Origin: a virus
Length of the DNA stretch: 64,000 nt
Virus record (IMG/VR): IMGVR_UViG_3300025030_000068
Span: 1 to 64,000 of that record
Direction: 5' to 3' (one strand)
The notes under the pieces are model-generated. The model did no database searches, was not told the DNA's origin, and saw only the letters and a list, made by a program, of their open reading frames with translations. Positions 46,195 through 53,973 of this stretch are shown one piece after another. The stretch's first letter is position 1. Each line of letters starts with the position of its first letter. The position numbers and the translations under genes are program-made.

Positions 46195-46219
46195 GGCGGG
46201 GGCTCCGGTCCCCGCCTTT
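46195..46219 (+). terminator. Hairpin after 44867-46186
   Basis: GGCGGGG pairs with CCCCGCC around GCTCCGGT, followed by TTTC. Weak U-tract, so it may attenuate rather than fully terminate before the SbcD-like gene. Confidence 0.55.
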
Positions 46220-46232
46220 CCCGGAGGATATT

Positions 46233-47582
46233 ATGTCAATACGCTTGCTCCATACCGCCGATCTGCACTTCCAGAACAATCCCGAAATACTTGCCGAGGT
46301 CTGCCGCGTGGCCGACTACGTTGTTGAGGTCGCCATCCGGGAGCAGCCGGACGCGATCGTTCTTGCCGGCGACACGTTAGACAATTACAACTCGCATATC
46401 CGCATCGACTCTGATGCTGCCCGTGCCGCGATCCGCTTTGTCACCGCTTTGGCCGATGTGGCGCCGGTCGTCGTCGTCAGAGGTACCCGTTCTCACGATC
46501 GGGATTCGACATATCTCTTCCGGCACCTGCGGACGCGGCATCCGGTTCACGTTTCGTCGGAGCCGGAGATGGTCGGTCTCTACCGTTCGTTCGACGGCGC
46601 CGCCAAGTTCTCGTTTGAGTTCGAGACCGCTCCGGACGGCTACCAGCTGCAGGCGGCGTTCACTCTTGTCCCCTCCCTCGACAAGTCGTTTCTGGAGGCC
46701 GAATCGATCCGGCAGGGCAACCGCGACTTCCGCGAGCTGTCCCATGACCTCTGCGCTGGCTTCGGTGTCGTCAATGCCGCCATCACGGTGCCGCGTGTCT
46801 TTGTCGGGCACGGCATGGTGACCGGCAGCGTCTTCTCTTCGGGGCAGATGGCGATCGGCGAGGACTTGGAAATGTCTCTGGATGCGCTGCGGGCGGTTGG
46901 CTGCGATTATGTTGCTCTCGGCCATGTCCATAAGTTCCAGCAGTTCGGCAGCGTCGTTTACTCCGGTTCTCCCGGTCGGCTTAACTTCGGCGAACCGGAG
47001 GAGAAGGGCGTTTGCATGGTCGATGTTGCCTATGCTGAGTTCCCGGTCGTCACCTTCGTTCCGACTCCGGCCCGAAGTTTCGTTTTCATCGGCTGCGAGT
47101 TTGACGACCTGCATTTCGAGATTGATACGCGCGACCTGTCTGGCGCCCATGTCCGAATCCGCTTCTCTTTGTCCGAGGAGCGCCGGCACGAGGTCGACCG
47201 GACAGCGATAGAGGGCCGGGTGATGGCCAAGGGCGCGGCGCTGATTAAGGTTGACTATCAAGTCATTCCGACGCAGCGGCAGCGGGCCGCCGGGATATCG
47301 CAGGCGACGTCGCTGGCAGCCAAGGTGCAGCGCTGGGCGGAGGTGACCGATGTAATCTTGCCGGCACGGGTGCTGGAGGTCGCCGGACGCATCGAGGGGC
47401 AGGAAGTGGATGAGTTGCTGCGGGAGGCTAATCAAATCCCCGATGCTGTAGTTGACCGGGTAGAGGCGACTCTGAATGGTAACTTGAGCGCTTATCCGAC
47501 CCGCAAGGAAATTACCGGATACAGCACTCGTTCGGAAGAGCGGCTTGCAGATGGAGGGGTGGCCAATGGACAAAAAGCCTAA
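46233..47582 (+). CDS. sbcD: SbcD/Mre11-type nuclease
   Basis: A 449-residue metallophosphoesterase. HTADLHF (about 7-13), LAGDTLDNY, the conserved RGTRSHD in place of the more usual GNHD, FVGHGM, and LGHVHKF supply the two-metal site. The C-terminal half is SbcD-like and may contact SbcC. It works with the SbcC-like ATPase encoded two short genes downstream to cut ends and hairpins. The altered third motif is a phage trait and may affect specificity. GGAGG precedes ATG 46233. Confidence 0.85.
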   Translation: MSIRLLHTADLHFQNNPEILAEVCRVADYVVEVAIREQPDAIVLAGDTLDNYNSHIRIDSDAARAAIRFVTALADVAPVVVVRGTRSHDRDSTYLFRHLRTRHPVHVSSEPEMVGLYRSFDGAAKFSFEFETAPDGYQLQAAFTLVPSLDKSFLEAESIRQGNRDFRELSHDLCAGFGVVNAAITVPRVFVGHGMVTGSVFSSGQMAIGEDLEMSLDALRAVGCDYVALGHVHKFQQFGSVVYSGSPGRLNFGEPEEKGVCMVDVAYAEFPVVTFVPTPARSFVFIGCEFDDLHFEIDTRDLSGAHVRIRFSLSEERRHEVDRTAIEGRVMAKGAALIKVDYQVIPTQRQRAAGISQATSLAAKVQRWAEVTDVILPARVLEVAGRIEGQEVDELLREANQIPDAVVDRVEATLNGNLSAYPTRKEITGYSTRSEERLADGGVANGQKA

Positions 47583-47952
47583 AATGGACGCCTGCAAATT
47601 CAGAAAAGAACTCATAAAAGTTATGCCCGGATACACTTGGACCGTTCACAAATCGAGTGCTCCGGAAATTTACTTGACGGCCACCGGGGTGCAGTCCAGC
47701 GGATTCAATAGGCTCTCAACGGTGTCCGTAACGTGGCGGGCTCATCCCACCACTATTCCGTGGTATGAGGTGAAAAGTTCCGGCTTCGGGTTGAAGTCAC
47801 CTTGGCTGGCTGAAAAGGGTGGGAAGACTCTGGCACAGGCGTTTCGCGCCCTGCAAAACCACTACGAGCACATGGCGCAGACGTATGCCTGTCAAGCCAG
47901 AAATTTGCAAGCGGCGAGGACGGTGGCGGAGGTGGACAATGGCCCATTTTGA
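47566..47952 (+). CDS. Small hypothetical protein between SbcD and SbcC
   Basis: A 128-residue protein from ATG 47566, overlapping the SbcD end. It contains GYTWTVHKSSAPEIYLTATG and a helical C-terminal part (LAQAFRALQNHYEHMAQTY). Overlaps the next gene. No family recognised. Confidence 0.55.
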   Translation: MDKKPKMDACKFRKELIKVMPGYTWTVHKSSAPEIYLTATGVQSSGFNRLSTVSVTWRAHPTTIPWYEVKSSGFGLKSPWLAEKGGKTLAQAFRALQNHYEHMAQTYACQARNLQAARTVAEVDNGPF

Positions 47953-48181
47953 AGCGTGTTGGCTCGGCCCTTTGCCGGATAGTGAAACCACCGAAGCGTA
48001 TTCCCGTGACCGTGGCGAACCTCTAGCTGACAATGCTCCGGAGTCGTACCACAGTCTGTTCTATCTGCGGAATGCTGCCCGCAAGGCCGACGCCGAGTTC
48101 CTTTATGTCTTCGCTGATGGCGTCTGGTCCTATCTTGATCCCCGCCGGGACGATCTCACTTTACTGGAGGTAACGAAATGA
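47939..48181 (+). CDS. Small hypothetical protein
   Basis: An 80-residue acidic protein from ATG 47939, followed by SbcC in an ATGA overlap. The tail EFLYVFADGVWSYLDP is compact. No family recognised. May be an accessory of the SbcCD set. Confidence 0.55.
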   Translation: MAHFEACWLGPLPDSETTEAYSRDRGEPLADNAPESYHSLFYLRNAARKADAEFLYVFADGVWSYLDPRRDDLTLLEVTK

Positions 48182-50580
48182 TTTTGCATTCACTCATCCT
48201 GAAAAACTTCAAGGGGCTTCTGGCTGGCGTCGGCTTGGCAGAGGTCACCATCGACTTCGACAAACTGCCAAACGGTCTTGTTGCCGTCGTCGGCAGCAAC
48301 GGCATGGGCAAGACGACCCTGCTCGACAACTTCCATCCCTTCCGGCTGATGCCCTACAAGCTCCGCAAGGCTGCCGGCTGGTCCCCGGCGGCGTTCTCTT
48401 ACTACGACGAGTGCGTCGGCGAGGCCAAGAAGGAGCTGATCTTCTCGATCGGCGATGTCCGCTACAAGTCGGTTCTGCTGATCGATGCCGATCGCCGCAA
48501 GCAGGAGGCGACGTTGTATTGGTGGACTCCTGCCGCCGACTTTGTTGATGGCGGACCTGCATGGACTCCTCTTAACGACGGCAAGACCCGGACCTATGAC
48601 GAGGCCGTCGAGAAGATCTGCGGCTCCCCTTCCCTCTTCTTCACCAGCGTCTTCCGGGCGCAGGGTGCCCGCAACCTCTCCGACTACACGCGCGGAGATA
48701 TCATGTCTGTTGTCGCCGAGCTGCTCAACATCGACCATATCAAGGAGCAGGGGGAGAAGGCCCGCAAGGTCGCCGCTGCTCTTGGTCTACAGGTCGATAC
48801 CCTGCTCCGTGACAAGTCGGCGCTGTCCTGCGACGATCTTCCCCGACTGCAGGACGAGCTGCGGCAGGTCGTGGCTGAGGCCAGTGCATCCTCTGGCCAC
48901 ATCGTCGCCTACCGGGGCGATCTGGCCACCATCGAAGCCAACCGCCGCGAGCTGGAGATTGCCAGCGCCGCCGAGGCTTCAACCCGGCAGCGCATTGCCG
49001 ACAAGCAAAGCGTCCTGATGAAGTTGCGCGGCGAGCTGACTGCCGGGCACCTGCTGGCGCAGCGGGATACTCTTTCCTCCGATCTGAACGAGGTCAAGAC
49101 CTCCCGTCCGCCGCTGTTGATCCGGCACTCGACAGACCTCGACCGCCTGACGACAAAGTGCGCCGAGACCAAGAAGATTCTCGGCAATGAGGCCGCGATC
49201 CGTAATGGCTCTGCGGCGCTCCCGACGCGGCAGGCGGCGCTCGACGAAGCCCGTGTTTCGGTGCAGGCTGTCCGCGACCGTTATGCGGCCATTCGCGAGC
49301 AAGTGGCGGCACTATCGTCGCTGCCGGGAGAAATTGCCACAGCCGAGCGGCAGCTTGCCTCCCTCCAGCTCCGTGCTGCGGCCCTGGCGGGTCTGGACTG
49401 TACCGGCAGCGGTTCCGGGTGGATCAACCAGTCCTGCCCGCTCCTGCGCGATGCGGTGGCGGCACAGGCCGAAATTGCACCGACGCAGGCGGCGATTGCC
49501 GGTTGCAAGGAGCGGTTGGTGGTGAAGGCCGATCTGGACGTGAAGCTGCTGGCATTGAAGACGACCGGGGAGAAGTTGGCTGCGGATGTGACGGCCTGCG
49601 AGGAGGCGCTGAAGTCCTGCCAGTATTACGCCAACCTCTTGCCGCAGCTGGAGGGTGCCATCGTTCAATGCGCCGGCATCGAGGAGGAGATTGCCCGCCT
49701 CAAATCTGATCACGTGGCGGCGCTGGCAGATATTGACAGCCGGGTACTCGACCTGAACGATCGGCTCGGTCATCTCGAAACCGGGATCAACACGTTCCGG
49801 GGCGCGAAGGCACAGGAGGTCGCCGTTGTTGAAGAGGAGATTCGACAGCTGCGGGCTTCGGTCGGCGATGGTCTGGCCATCGAACTGTCCGGGCTGGACC
49901 AGAAGGCCGCCGAGGTGCGTTCGGTCATTGAGCGGGCCGAGGCGGATCTTCGCCGGAAGCAGGAGGAGTCCGGGCGGGTGCAGGCTCGCATCGAGACGGC
50001 AGAGGCATCTGCTGCCAAGGTCGCCGAGATCGACGGCAAGGTTGCGGCTCTGAATGAGGAGATCGCTAACTGGAACCTGCTGGTGAAAGCCTGTGGCAAC
50101 AGCGGAATCGTGGCACTGGAAATCGACGAGTCGTCCTGCAACATCTCCTCACTCGCCAATGACTTGCTCCGCAACTGCTACGGGCCGCGTTTCTCGATTC
50201 GCTTTGAAACGCAGTCGGAGAAGCTGAACGGCGAGTCCAAGGAGGATTTCGATATCACCGTCTTCGACTCGGAGACCGGAGAGCAGAAGTCGATCACCGA
50301 TCTTTCAGGAGGTCAGACGACATGGGTGAATGACGCACTGACTCGTGCCATCTGCCTTTACAACATCCAGGCGTCCGGGCGGCCTTTTGGGACGTTGTTC
50401 AGTGATGAGCTTGACGGAGCACTGGATGCTGGCAAGAAAATTGAGTTCATGGCGGTGAAACGGCAGTCATTGGCGGTCGGTAGCCATACGCGGGAAATGT
50501 TTATTACTCAGGCTGCCGATCTGGTCGATATGGCTGACGGCGTGATCCGGCTGCTGCCGGGGGAAGTGAGGGTGTCATGA
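48178..50580 (+). CDS. sbcC: SbcC/Rad50-type ATPase
   Basis: An 800-residue SMC-family protein. Walker A GSNGMGKTTLL (about 39-49), a long coiled-coil (about 190-650), and at the C-terminus the LSGGQTTWVNDAL signature with LFSDELDGALDAG as Walker B. A central Cys pair, CTGSGSGWINQSC, may be the zinc-hook equivalent. It would form the SbcCD complex with the 46233-47582 protein to process DNA ends. Start overlaps the preceding stop. Confidence 0.9.
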   Translation: MILHSLILKNFKGLLAGVGLAEVTIDFDKLPNGLVAVVGSNGMGKTTLLDNFHPFRLMPYKLRKAAGWSPAAFSYYDECVGEAKKELIFSIGDVRYKSVLLIDADRRKQEATLYWWTPAADFVDGGPAWTPLNDGKTRTYDEAVEKICGSPSLFFTSVFRAQGARNLSDYTRGDIMSVVAELLNIDHIKEQGEKARKVAAALGLQVDTLLRDKSALSCDDLPRLQDELRQVVAEASASSGHIVAYRGDLATIEANRRELEIASAAEASTRQRIADKQSVLMKLRGELTAGHLLAQRDTLSSDLNEVKTSRPPLLIRHSTDLDRLTTKCAETKKILGNEAAIRNGSAALPTRQAALDEARVSVQAVRDRYAAIREQVAALSSLPGEIATAERQLASLQLRAAALAGLDCTGSGSGWINQSCPLLRDAVAAQAEIAPTQAAIAGCKERLVVKADLDVKLLALKTTGEKLAADVTACEEALKSCQYYANLLPQLEGAIVQCAGIEEEIARLKSDHVAALADIDSRVLDLNDRLGHLETGINTFRGAKAQEVAVVEEEIRQLRASVGDGLAIELSGLDQKAAEVRSVIERAEADLRRKQEESGRVQARIETAEASAAKVAEIDGKVAALNEEIANWNLLVKACGNSGIVALEIDESSCNISSLANDLLRNCYGPRFSIRFETQSEKLNGESKEDFDITVFDSETGEQKSITDLSGGQTTWVNDALTRAICLYNIQASGRPFGTLFSDELDGALDAGKKIEFMAVKRQSLAVGSHTREMFITQAADLVDMADGVIRLLPGEVRVS

Positions 50581-50723
50581 GGAGTCTGGAATTCTGCGTT
50601 CGCCAGTGCTCTCCGGTGCGGCACGGTAAGATTGACTTGGTGGAGGTGAACTGGCTGGCGTCGCTGGCCGGGACGTCGTGGCAGGAGGCGTTGCAGTCCG
50701 TCAGGCGGCGTTTCGGGAGGTAA
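50577..50723 (+). CDS. 48-residue basic protein ending the early block
   Basis: ATG 50577 lies in the SbcC stop (ATGA). The product (MRSLEFCVRQCSPVRHGK) is basic and has no recognised fold. It is followed directly by a terminator hairpin. Confidence 0.5.
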   Translation: MRSLEFCVRQCSPVRHGKIDLVEVNWLASLAGTSWQEALQSVRRRFGR

Positions 50724-50730
50724 AATGGAA

Positions 50731-50763
50731 AGGGGCGACCTTCGCAGGTCGTCCCTTTTTTTT
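50731..50763. terminator. Bidirectional terminator between early and late blocks
   Basis: CGACCT pairs with AGGTCG, extended by GGGG/TCCC, followed by eight T. It ends the plus-strand early operon and lies at the stop of the convergent DksA-like gene. Confidence 0.85.
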
Positions 50764-50938
50764 ATGGCGTTCGTCCGTCGCGGCAGAAGGCACAGCGACC
50801 GGCAATCAGTCGCGGCCTCGGCTCTCCGCAGTCGTTGCATTCTCCGGCAACTCCCGGTGGGATCGTGTAGCGGATGCTGTGGATCACAGCATCGTCCTTC
50901 AGCATCCGGAGGGCGACTATGTCTGCGTCATCGGCCAT
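50762..50938 (-). CDS. DksA/TraR-type zinc-finger protein
   Basis: A 58-residue protein missed by length filters. ATG 50938 is followed by MADDADIVALRMLKDD, then GECNDCGEPRPRLIAGRCAFC, a TraR/DksA-type C4 finger. Such small phage proteins may bind RNA polymerase. The last codons overlap the terminator. It lies at the end of the lysis-side minus operon. Confidence 0.75.
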   Translation of the reverse strand: MADDADIVALRMLKDDAVIHSIRYTIPPGVAGECNDCGEPRPRLIAGRCAFCRDGRTP

Positions 50939-51014
50939 CTTCTTTCGTTATCTCCTTTGGTTGTCCTGTGCTCGCACTCGTTATCCGGTGCGCGGCTGTT
51001 CGGGCAGGTAGGCA

Positions 51015-51143
51015 TCACATCCCGCCTGAGCCTAAAAGACTACCGCCCTCAATGGTGATGACTGCCCCACTTCCCTGTGGTTGCTGCGGCACAGTCGTAC
51101 AGGCACAAAGCGACAACAATAAGAGACCAATTAGCCAGCGCAT
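51015..51143 (-). CDS. Small lipoprotein (possible outer-membrane spanin subunit)
   Basis: A 42-residue protein from ATG 51143: MRWLIGLLLLSLCACTT, a lipoprotein signal with LSLC or LCAC as lipobox. A short Gln/Pro/Gly-rich mature part follows. The size and lipid anchor resemble Rz1-type outer-membrane spanin proteins, but no overlapping Rz frame is evident. It follows the 188-residue signal-peptide gene by two bases. Confidence 0.65.
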   Translation of the reverse strand: MRWLIGLLLLSLCACTTVPQQPQGSGAVITIEGGSLLGSGGM

Positions 51144-51145
51144 GT

Positions 51146-51712
51146 TTAGTTGTCTCCGAGCGTAACGGAGTCAAAGGCAATGACCGCACCTTCAGCTGCG
51201 AACGCTTCCGTCGGGGAAATGATCTTATGCATCAAACGAGCAATGCGGATAAAGCTGGTCGCTGCCCCTGCTGCCGGGAAGTCATAGGTCAGCGTGACAG
51301 CGGCAGGAGATACAGCTGCATGCTGCTGGACAAAGAGAATTTTATCGCCCTTGCTGGTGTTATAGACAACGCTGCACTCGCCGCCGGTAAAAGTAATCGT
51401 AGTGTTCACATCGTCGGGAAAGTCGAGTGTCCCGGTGGCGGTGTAGAGGGCGGCAGTCGGGGCAGCGAGGGTAAAGCCACCGGTCGTGTAACCGGCGCCT
51501 GAGACTTCGGTCGCTCCGGCGCTCCAGACGGTCGAGGCGGTGCCGAATGTCGCGGTCGAGGTGTGTGTGGCGACCTTGTAGATGTCGGTTGGCAGGTGAA
51601 CCCCGGCCAGCAGATCAGCCTTGGCCTGGTAGGGGATGCCCGTAGTACAGGCGGCGAACGCGCTCCCGGCGAGAAGGAGCAGGGCGAGGGTAAAACCGAT
51701 AGTTTTTTTCAT
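51146..51712 (-). CDS. Exported phage protein, probably tail-associated
   Basis: A 188-residue protein with an N-terminal signal sequence (MKKTIGFTLALLLLAGSAFA, cleavage after AFA likely). Its mature part is beta-rich (GVHLPTDIYKVATHTSTATF, TGTLDFPDD). Similar small domains occur in phage decoration and tail proteins. A signal peptide on such a protein is unusual and matches the one on the large spike. Shine-Dalgarno AAGGAG precedes it. Role unknown. Confidence 0.65.
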   Translation of the reverse strand: MKKTIGFTLALLLLAGSAFAACTTGIPYQAKADLLAGVHLPTDIYKVATHTSTATFGTASTVWSAGATEVSGAGYTTGGFTLAAPTAALYTATGTLDFPDDVNTTITFTGGECSVVYNTSKGDKILFVQQHAAVSPAAVTLTYDFPAAGAATSFIRIARLMHKIISPTEAFAAEGAVIAFDSVTLGDN

Positions 51713-51726
51713 GGTAAGTCTCCTTG

Positions 51727-53973
51727 TTATTGGCCCCGTGGGGCGCGGATGATGATGTTGCCGTTGCGGTCGTTATGGGTGATAGGGTTGCCGAGGCGGT
51801 CAAGAGTGTTGGTAGCTATAAAATAATCAACAATGTTGTACGAAGCACCTGCAATGGATATTGTCGCCGCTACATCCTCCTCCCCCCATCCAGCGGGGAG
51901 AGACAACGGATTAGCTGTAATCATCCCATCCAGCCTAACAGTGACCCCCATTAACCCCTCCAATACCCAGCGGATAAACTCGGCATCAGCACTCCATGTA
52001 TAGGAACCATAGGTGGTTGTTTCGGGGTAGAACGAAATGCGGCCAGTTTCGGGCACATCAAACGGACAGACCCATGAGGCGTAGGAGCGGGCGGGGCTCC
52101 TCAGTCGTGCTTCTGTTTTTGCCCAGATAAAGAATAACTCCGGCCACCCCTGTTCATAGTAGCCATTCCCAAACGCATCTGGAAGTGCTTGAATAGCGTT
52201 ATAAGGCCCAGTGCGATAGCCATAAGTATGGTCAAGAATGCTTATATCAGAGGACACTCCAGACTGAATCGCCCACGCCAATCCGTCGGGCTGCAAATCA
52301 TCAATCGTAGAATTAACAAACGCACCATTAACCCAAAAACGCCGATACAAATTATTCGTGGCGTCGAACCATTCTGAACTCTGCAAAATGGCTTTCACAG
52401 CATCGGCTCGACTGGTATAGGTGGCGGCCAGAGTCGGATTACCCTCGTGTGTCAGGATTTCCGCCATCCTTCGGCACGCCATGATGTAGCAGCACGATCC
52501 CTGAAACGCCTTCGAGTTTGGGGGCGTTGCTCCTGTCAACCACTCGCCTCCATAAACGTCATCCCAGTCATGGGTGCGAATCAAGCCACCATTACGGTTA
52601 GCATGGAGAAAATCGAGGGCGGCTAATGCGTGGTTGAGAATCGTTCTTGTTCCAGTGGTCTCTGCCAAAAAATCAAAATCTTGTGAATAGCAGAGGTAAT
52701 TGTAGAGACACATCACAAACATCATCTCGTTGTAGGCGGATGAATAGTCGTGATAGCCAGAGGGGATCGAGTAAGAAACCTCGACCGCCATCTGCCCACT
52801 GGCGGATTGAATCTCCGATAGAGCGGCGATCTCTGACTTAACTGGGGCATAATCCCCCAACATTAACAGCACATTTTGCATGGGATAGGACTGGTGGATT
52901 CTGTTGTGGATATATTCCCAGAAGCGAGCTCCCGAAACCGGATGATTGTGGATCTGTGGCCCCCCATGCCAAAAGGCCTTTTTCGTTGGGTCAAACCATT
53001 GGTGCGTCAGTGCCCCGTAGATATTGGCAATAGCGTAGCGCATGTAATCGTTGATTTTTTGGTTTGGAGTCTGTAGTGCCAGATTGTCAAACCAGCCGTC
53101 GATAGTGGCAATCTCCTCGGCATACCATTGATCCAGCCCGTAGGTTTCCAACTCCTGCATTCCTGTAGTCAGTAAGGTTGCAGAATTAGTCACGTTTGCA
53201 TAGACCACTCCGAAGAGCATGTAAGCGGTTGCCGTCTGGCCAGCGGGGATCGTTAAAGATACTTTGCCCGCAAAACAGGGGGCCGCGCCCGTATAAGATG
53301 AGGTATTAGACAAAGCCCCAGCTAAGGCGGAAGGGTTAGCATCGCCCCCTGCCCCAAAGAAGGTTGCCGCGTTAGTTTCCCACTCCGTCATGCCGGGGAT
53401 GTAACACGTTTGGCGATGATCCATCGGAACATCGAACGGTTCATCCTCAATGATAATTTCGTTGACGATGGTGCGGAGCGATGTCAAGAAATCCGTGCTT
53501 TTTGTCGCACTGGTTCCGAATAGTTCCAGGATCGGATAAAGGTTGATCTCCCGCTGAACCGTATCGTTATTTGTAATCGCCAGCCGTGAAACGACTATCG
53601 GTTTTTCCCGGTGGCAAATATCATTCTGTTCAAAATCCAGAGCACCGACCGTGAAACGGATTGCGGTTCTTTTCGGCTGATAAACACAGCGCCAGTTGGT
53701 CATAACTGCTGAATGTAGTGCGTGGTTGGTTGAGTAGGGATCGTTAGTGCCTTCCTTAATGTACCAACTTCGCCCCTGCAAAAACTCCCATGACACCCCC
53801 GCATCACTATTCGCCCCATCTGTCGATAGTTGGGAGACATCACCATGCGCGACCAGCCCCGCCGAACCGTTAGAATGCGGGTGATACATAAAATAGGGAT
53901 TACCAAGGGGAAAGTCCGGCCACGCAGCCGAGTCCTCCCAAACTAATCCATGTTCAGCGGCGTCAAAAATCAT
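51727..53973 (-). CDS. Glycoside-hydrolase-like tail protein (six-hairpin barrel type)
   Basis: A 748-residue protein. The first 250 residues look like the beta-sandwich of GH94/GH65-type enzymes. The rest matches a helical (alpha/alpha)6-barrel: WFDPTKKAFWHGGPQIHNH, RTHDWDDVYGGEWLTG (Asp-rich active-site region), DALGDGYYEQGWP-like loop and TYGSYTWSADAEFIRW. A role as a depolymerase of capsule or O-antigen fits its position next to the tail spike. Exact specificity unclear. Codon use seems more A/T-rich than in neighbouring structural genes. Confidence 0.65.
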   Translation of the reverse strand: MIFDAAEHGLVWEDSAAWPDFPLGNPYFMYHPHSNGSAGLVAHGDVSQLSTDGANSDAGVSWEFLQGRSWYIKEGTNDPYSTNHALHSAVMTNWRCVYQPKRTAIRFTVGALDFEQNDICHREKPIVVSRLAITNNDTVQREINLYPILELFGTSATKSTDFLTSLRTIVNEIIIEDEPFDVPMDHRQTCYIPGMTEWETNAATFFGAGGDANPSALAGALSNTSSYTGAAPCFAGKVSLTIPAGQTATAYMLFGVVYANVTNSATLLTTGMQELETYGLDQWYAEEIATIDGWFDNLALQTPNQKINDYMRYAIANIYGALTHQWFDPTKKAFWHGGPQIHNHPVSGARFWEYIHNRIHQSYPMQNVLLMLGDYAPVKSEIAALSEIQSASGQMAVEVSYSIPSGYHDYSSAYNEMMFVMCLYNYLCYSQDFDFLAETTGTRTILNHALAALDFLHANRNGGLIRTHDWDDVYGGEWLTGATPPNSKAFQGSCCYIMACRRMAEILTHEGNPTLAATYTSRADAVKAILQSSEWFDATNNLYRRFWVNGAFVNSTIDDLQPDGLAWAIQSGVSSDISILDHTYGYRTGPYNAIQALPDAFGNGYYEQGWPELFFIWAKTEARLRSPARSYASWVCPFDVPETGRISFYPETTTYGSYTWSADAEFIRWVLEGLMGVTVRLDGMITANPLSLPAGWGEEDVAATISIAGASYNIVDYFIATNTLDRLGNPITHNDRNGNIIIRAPRGQ

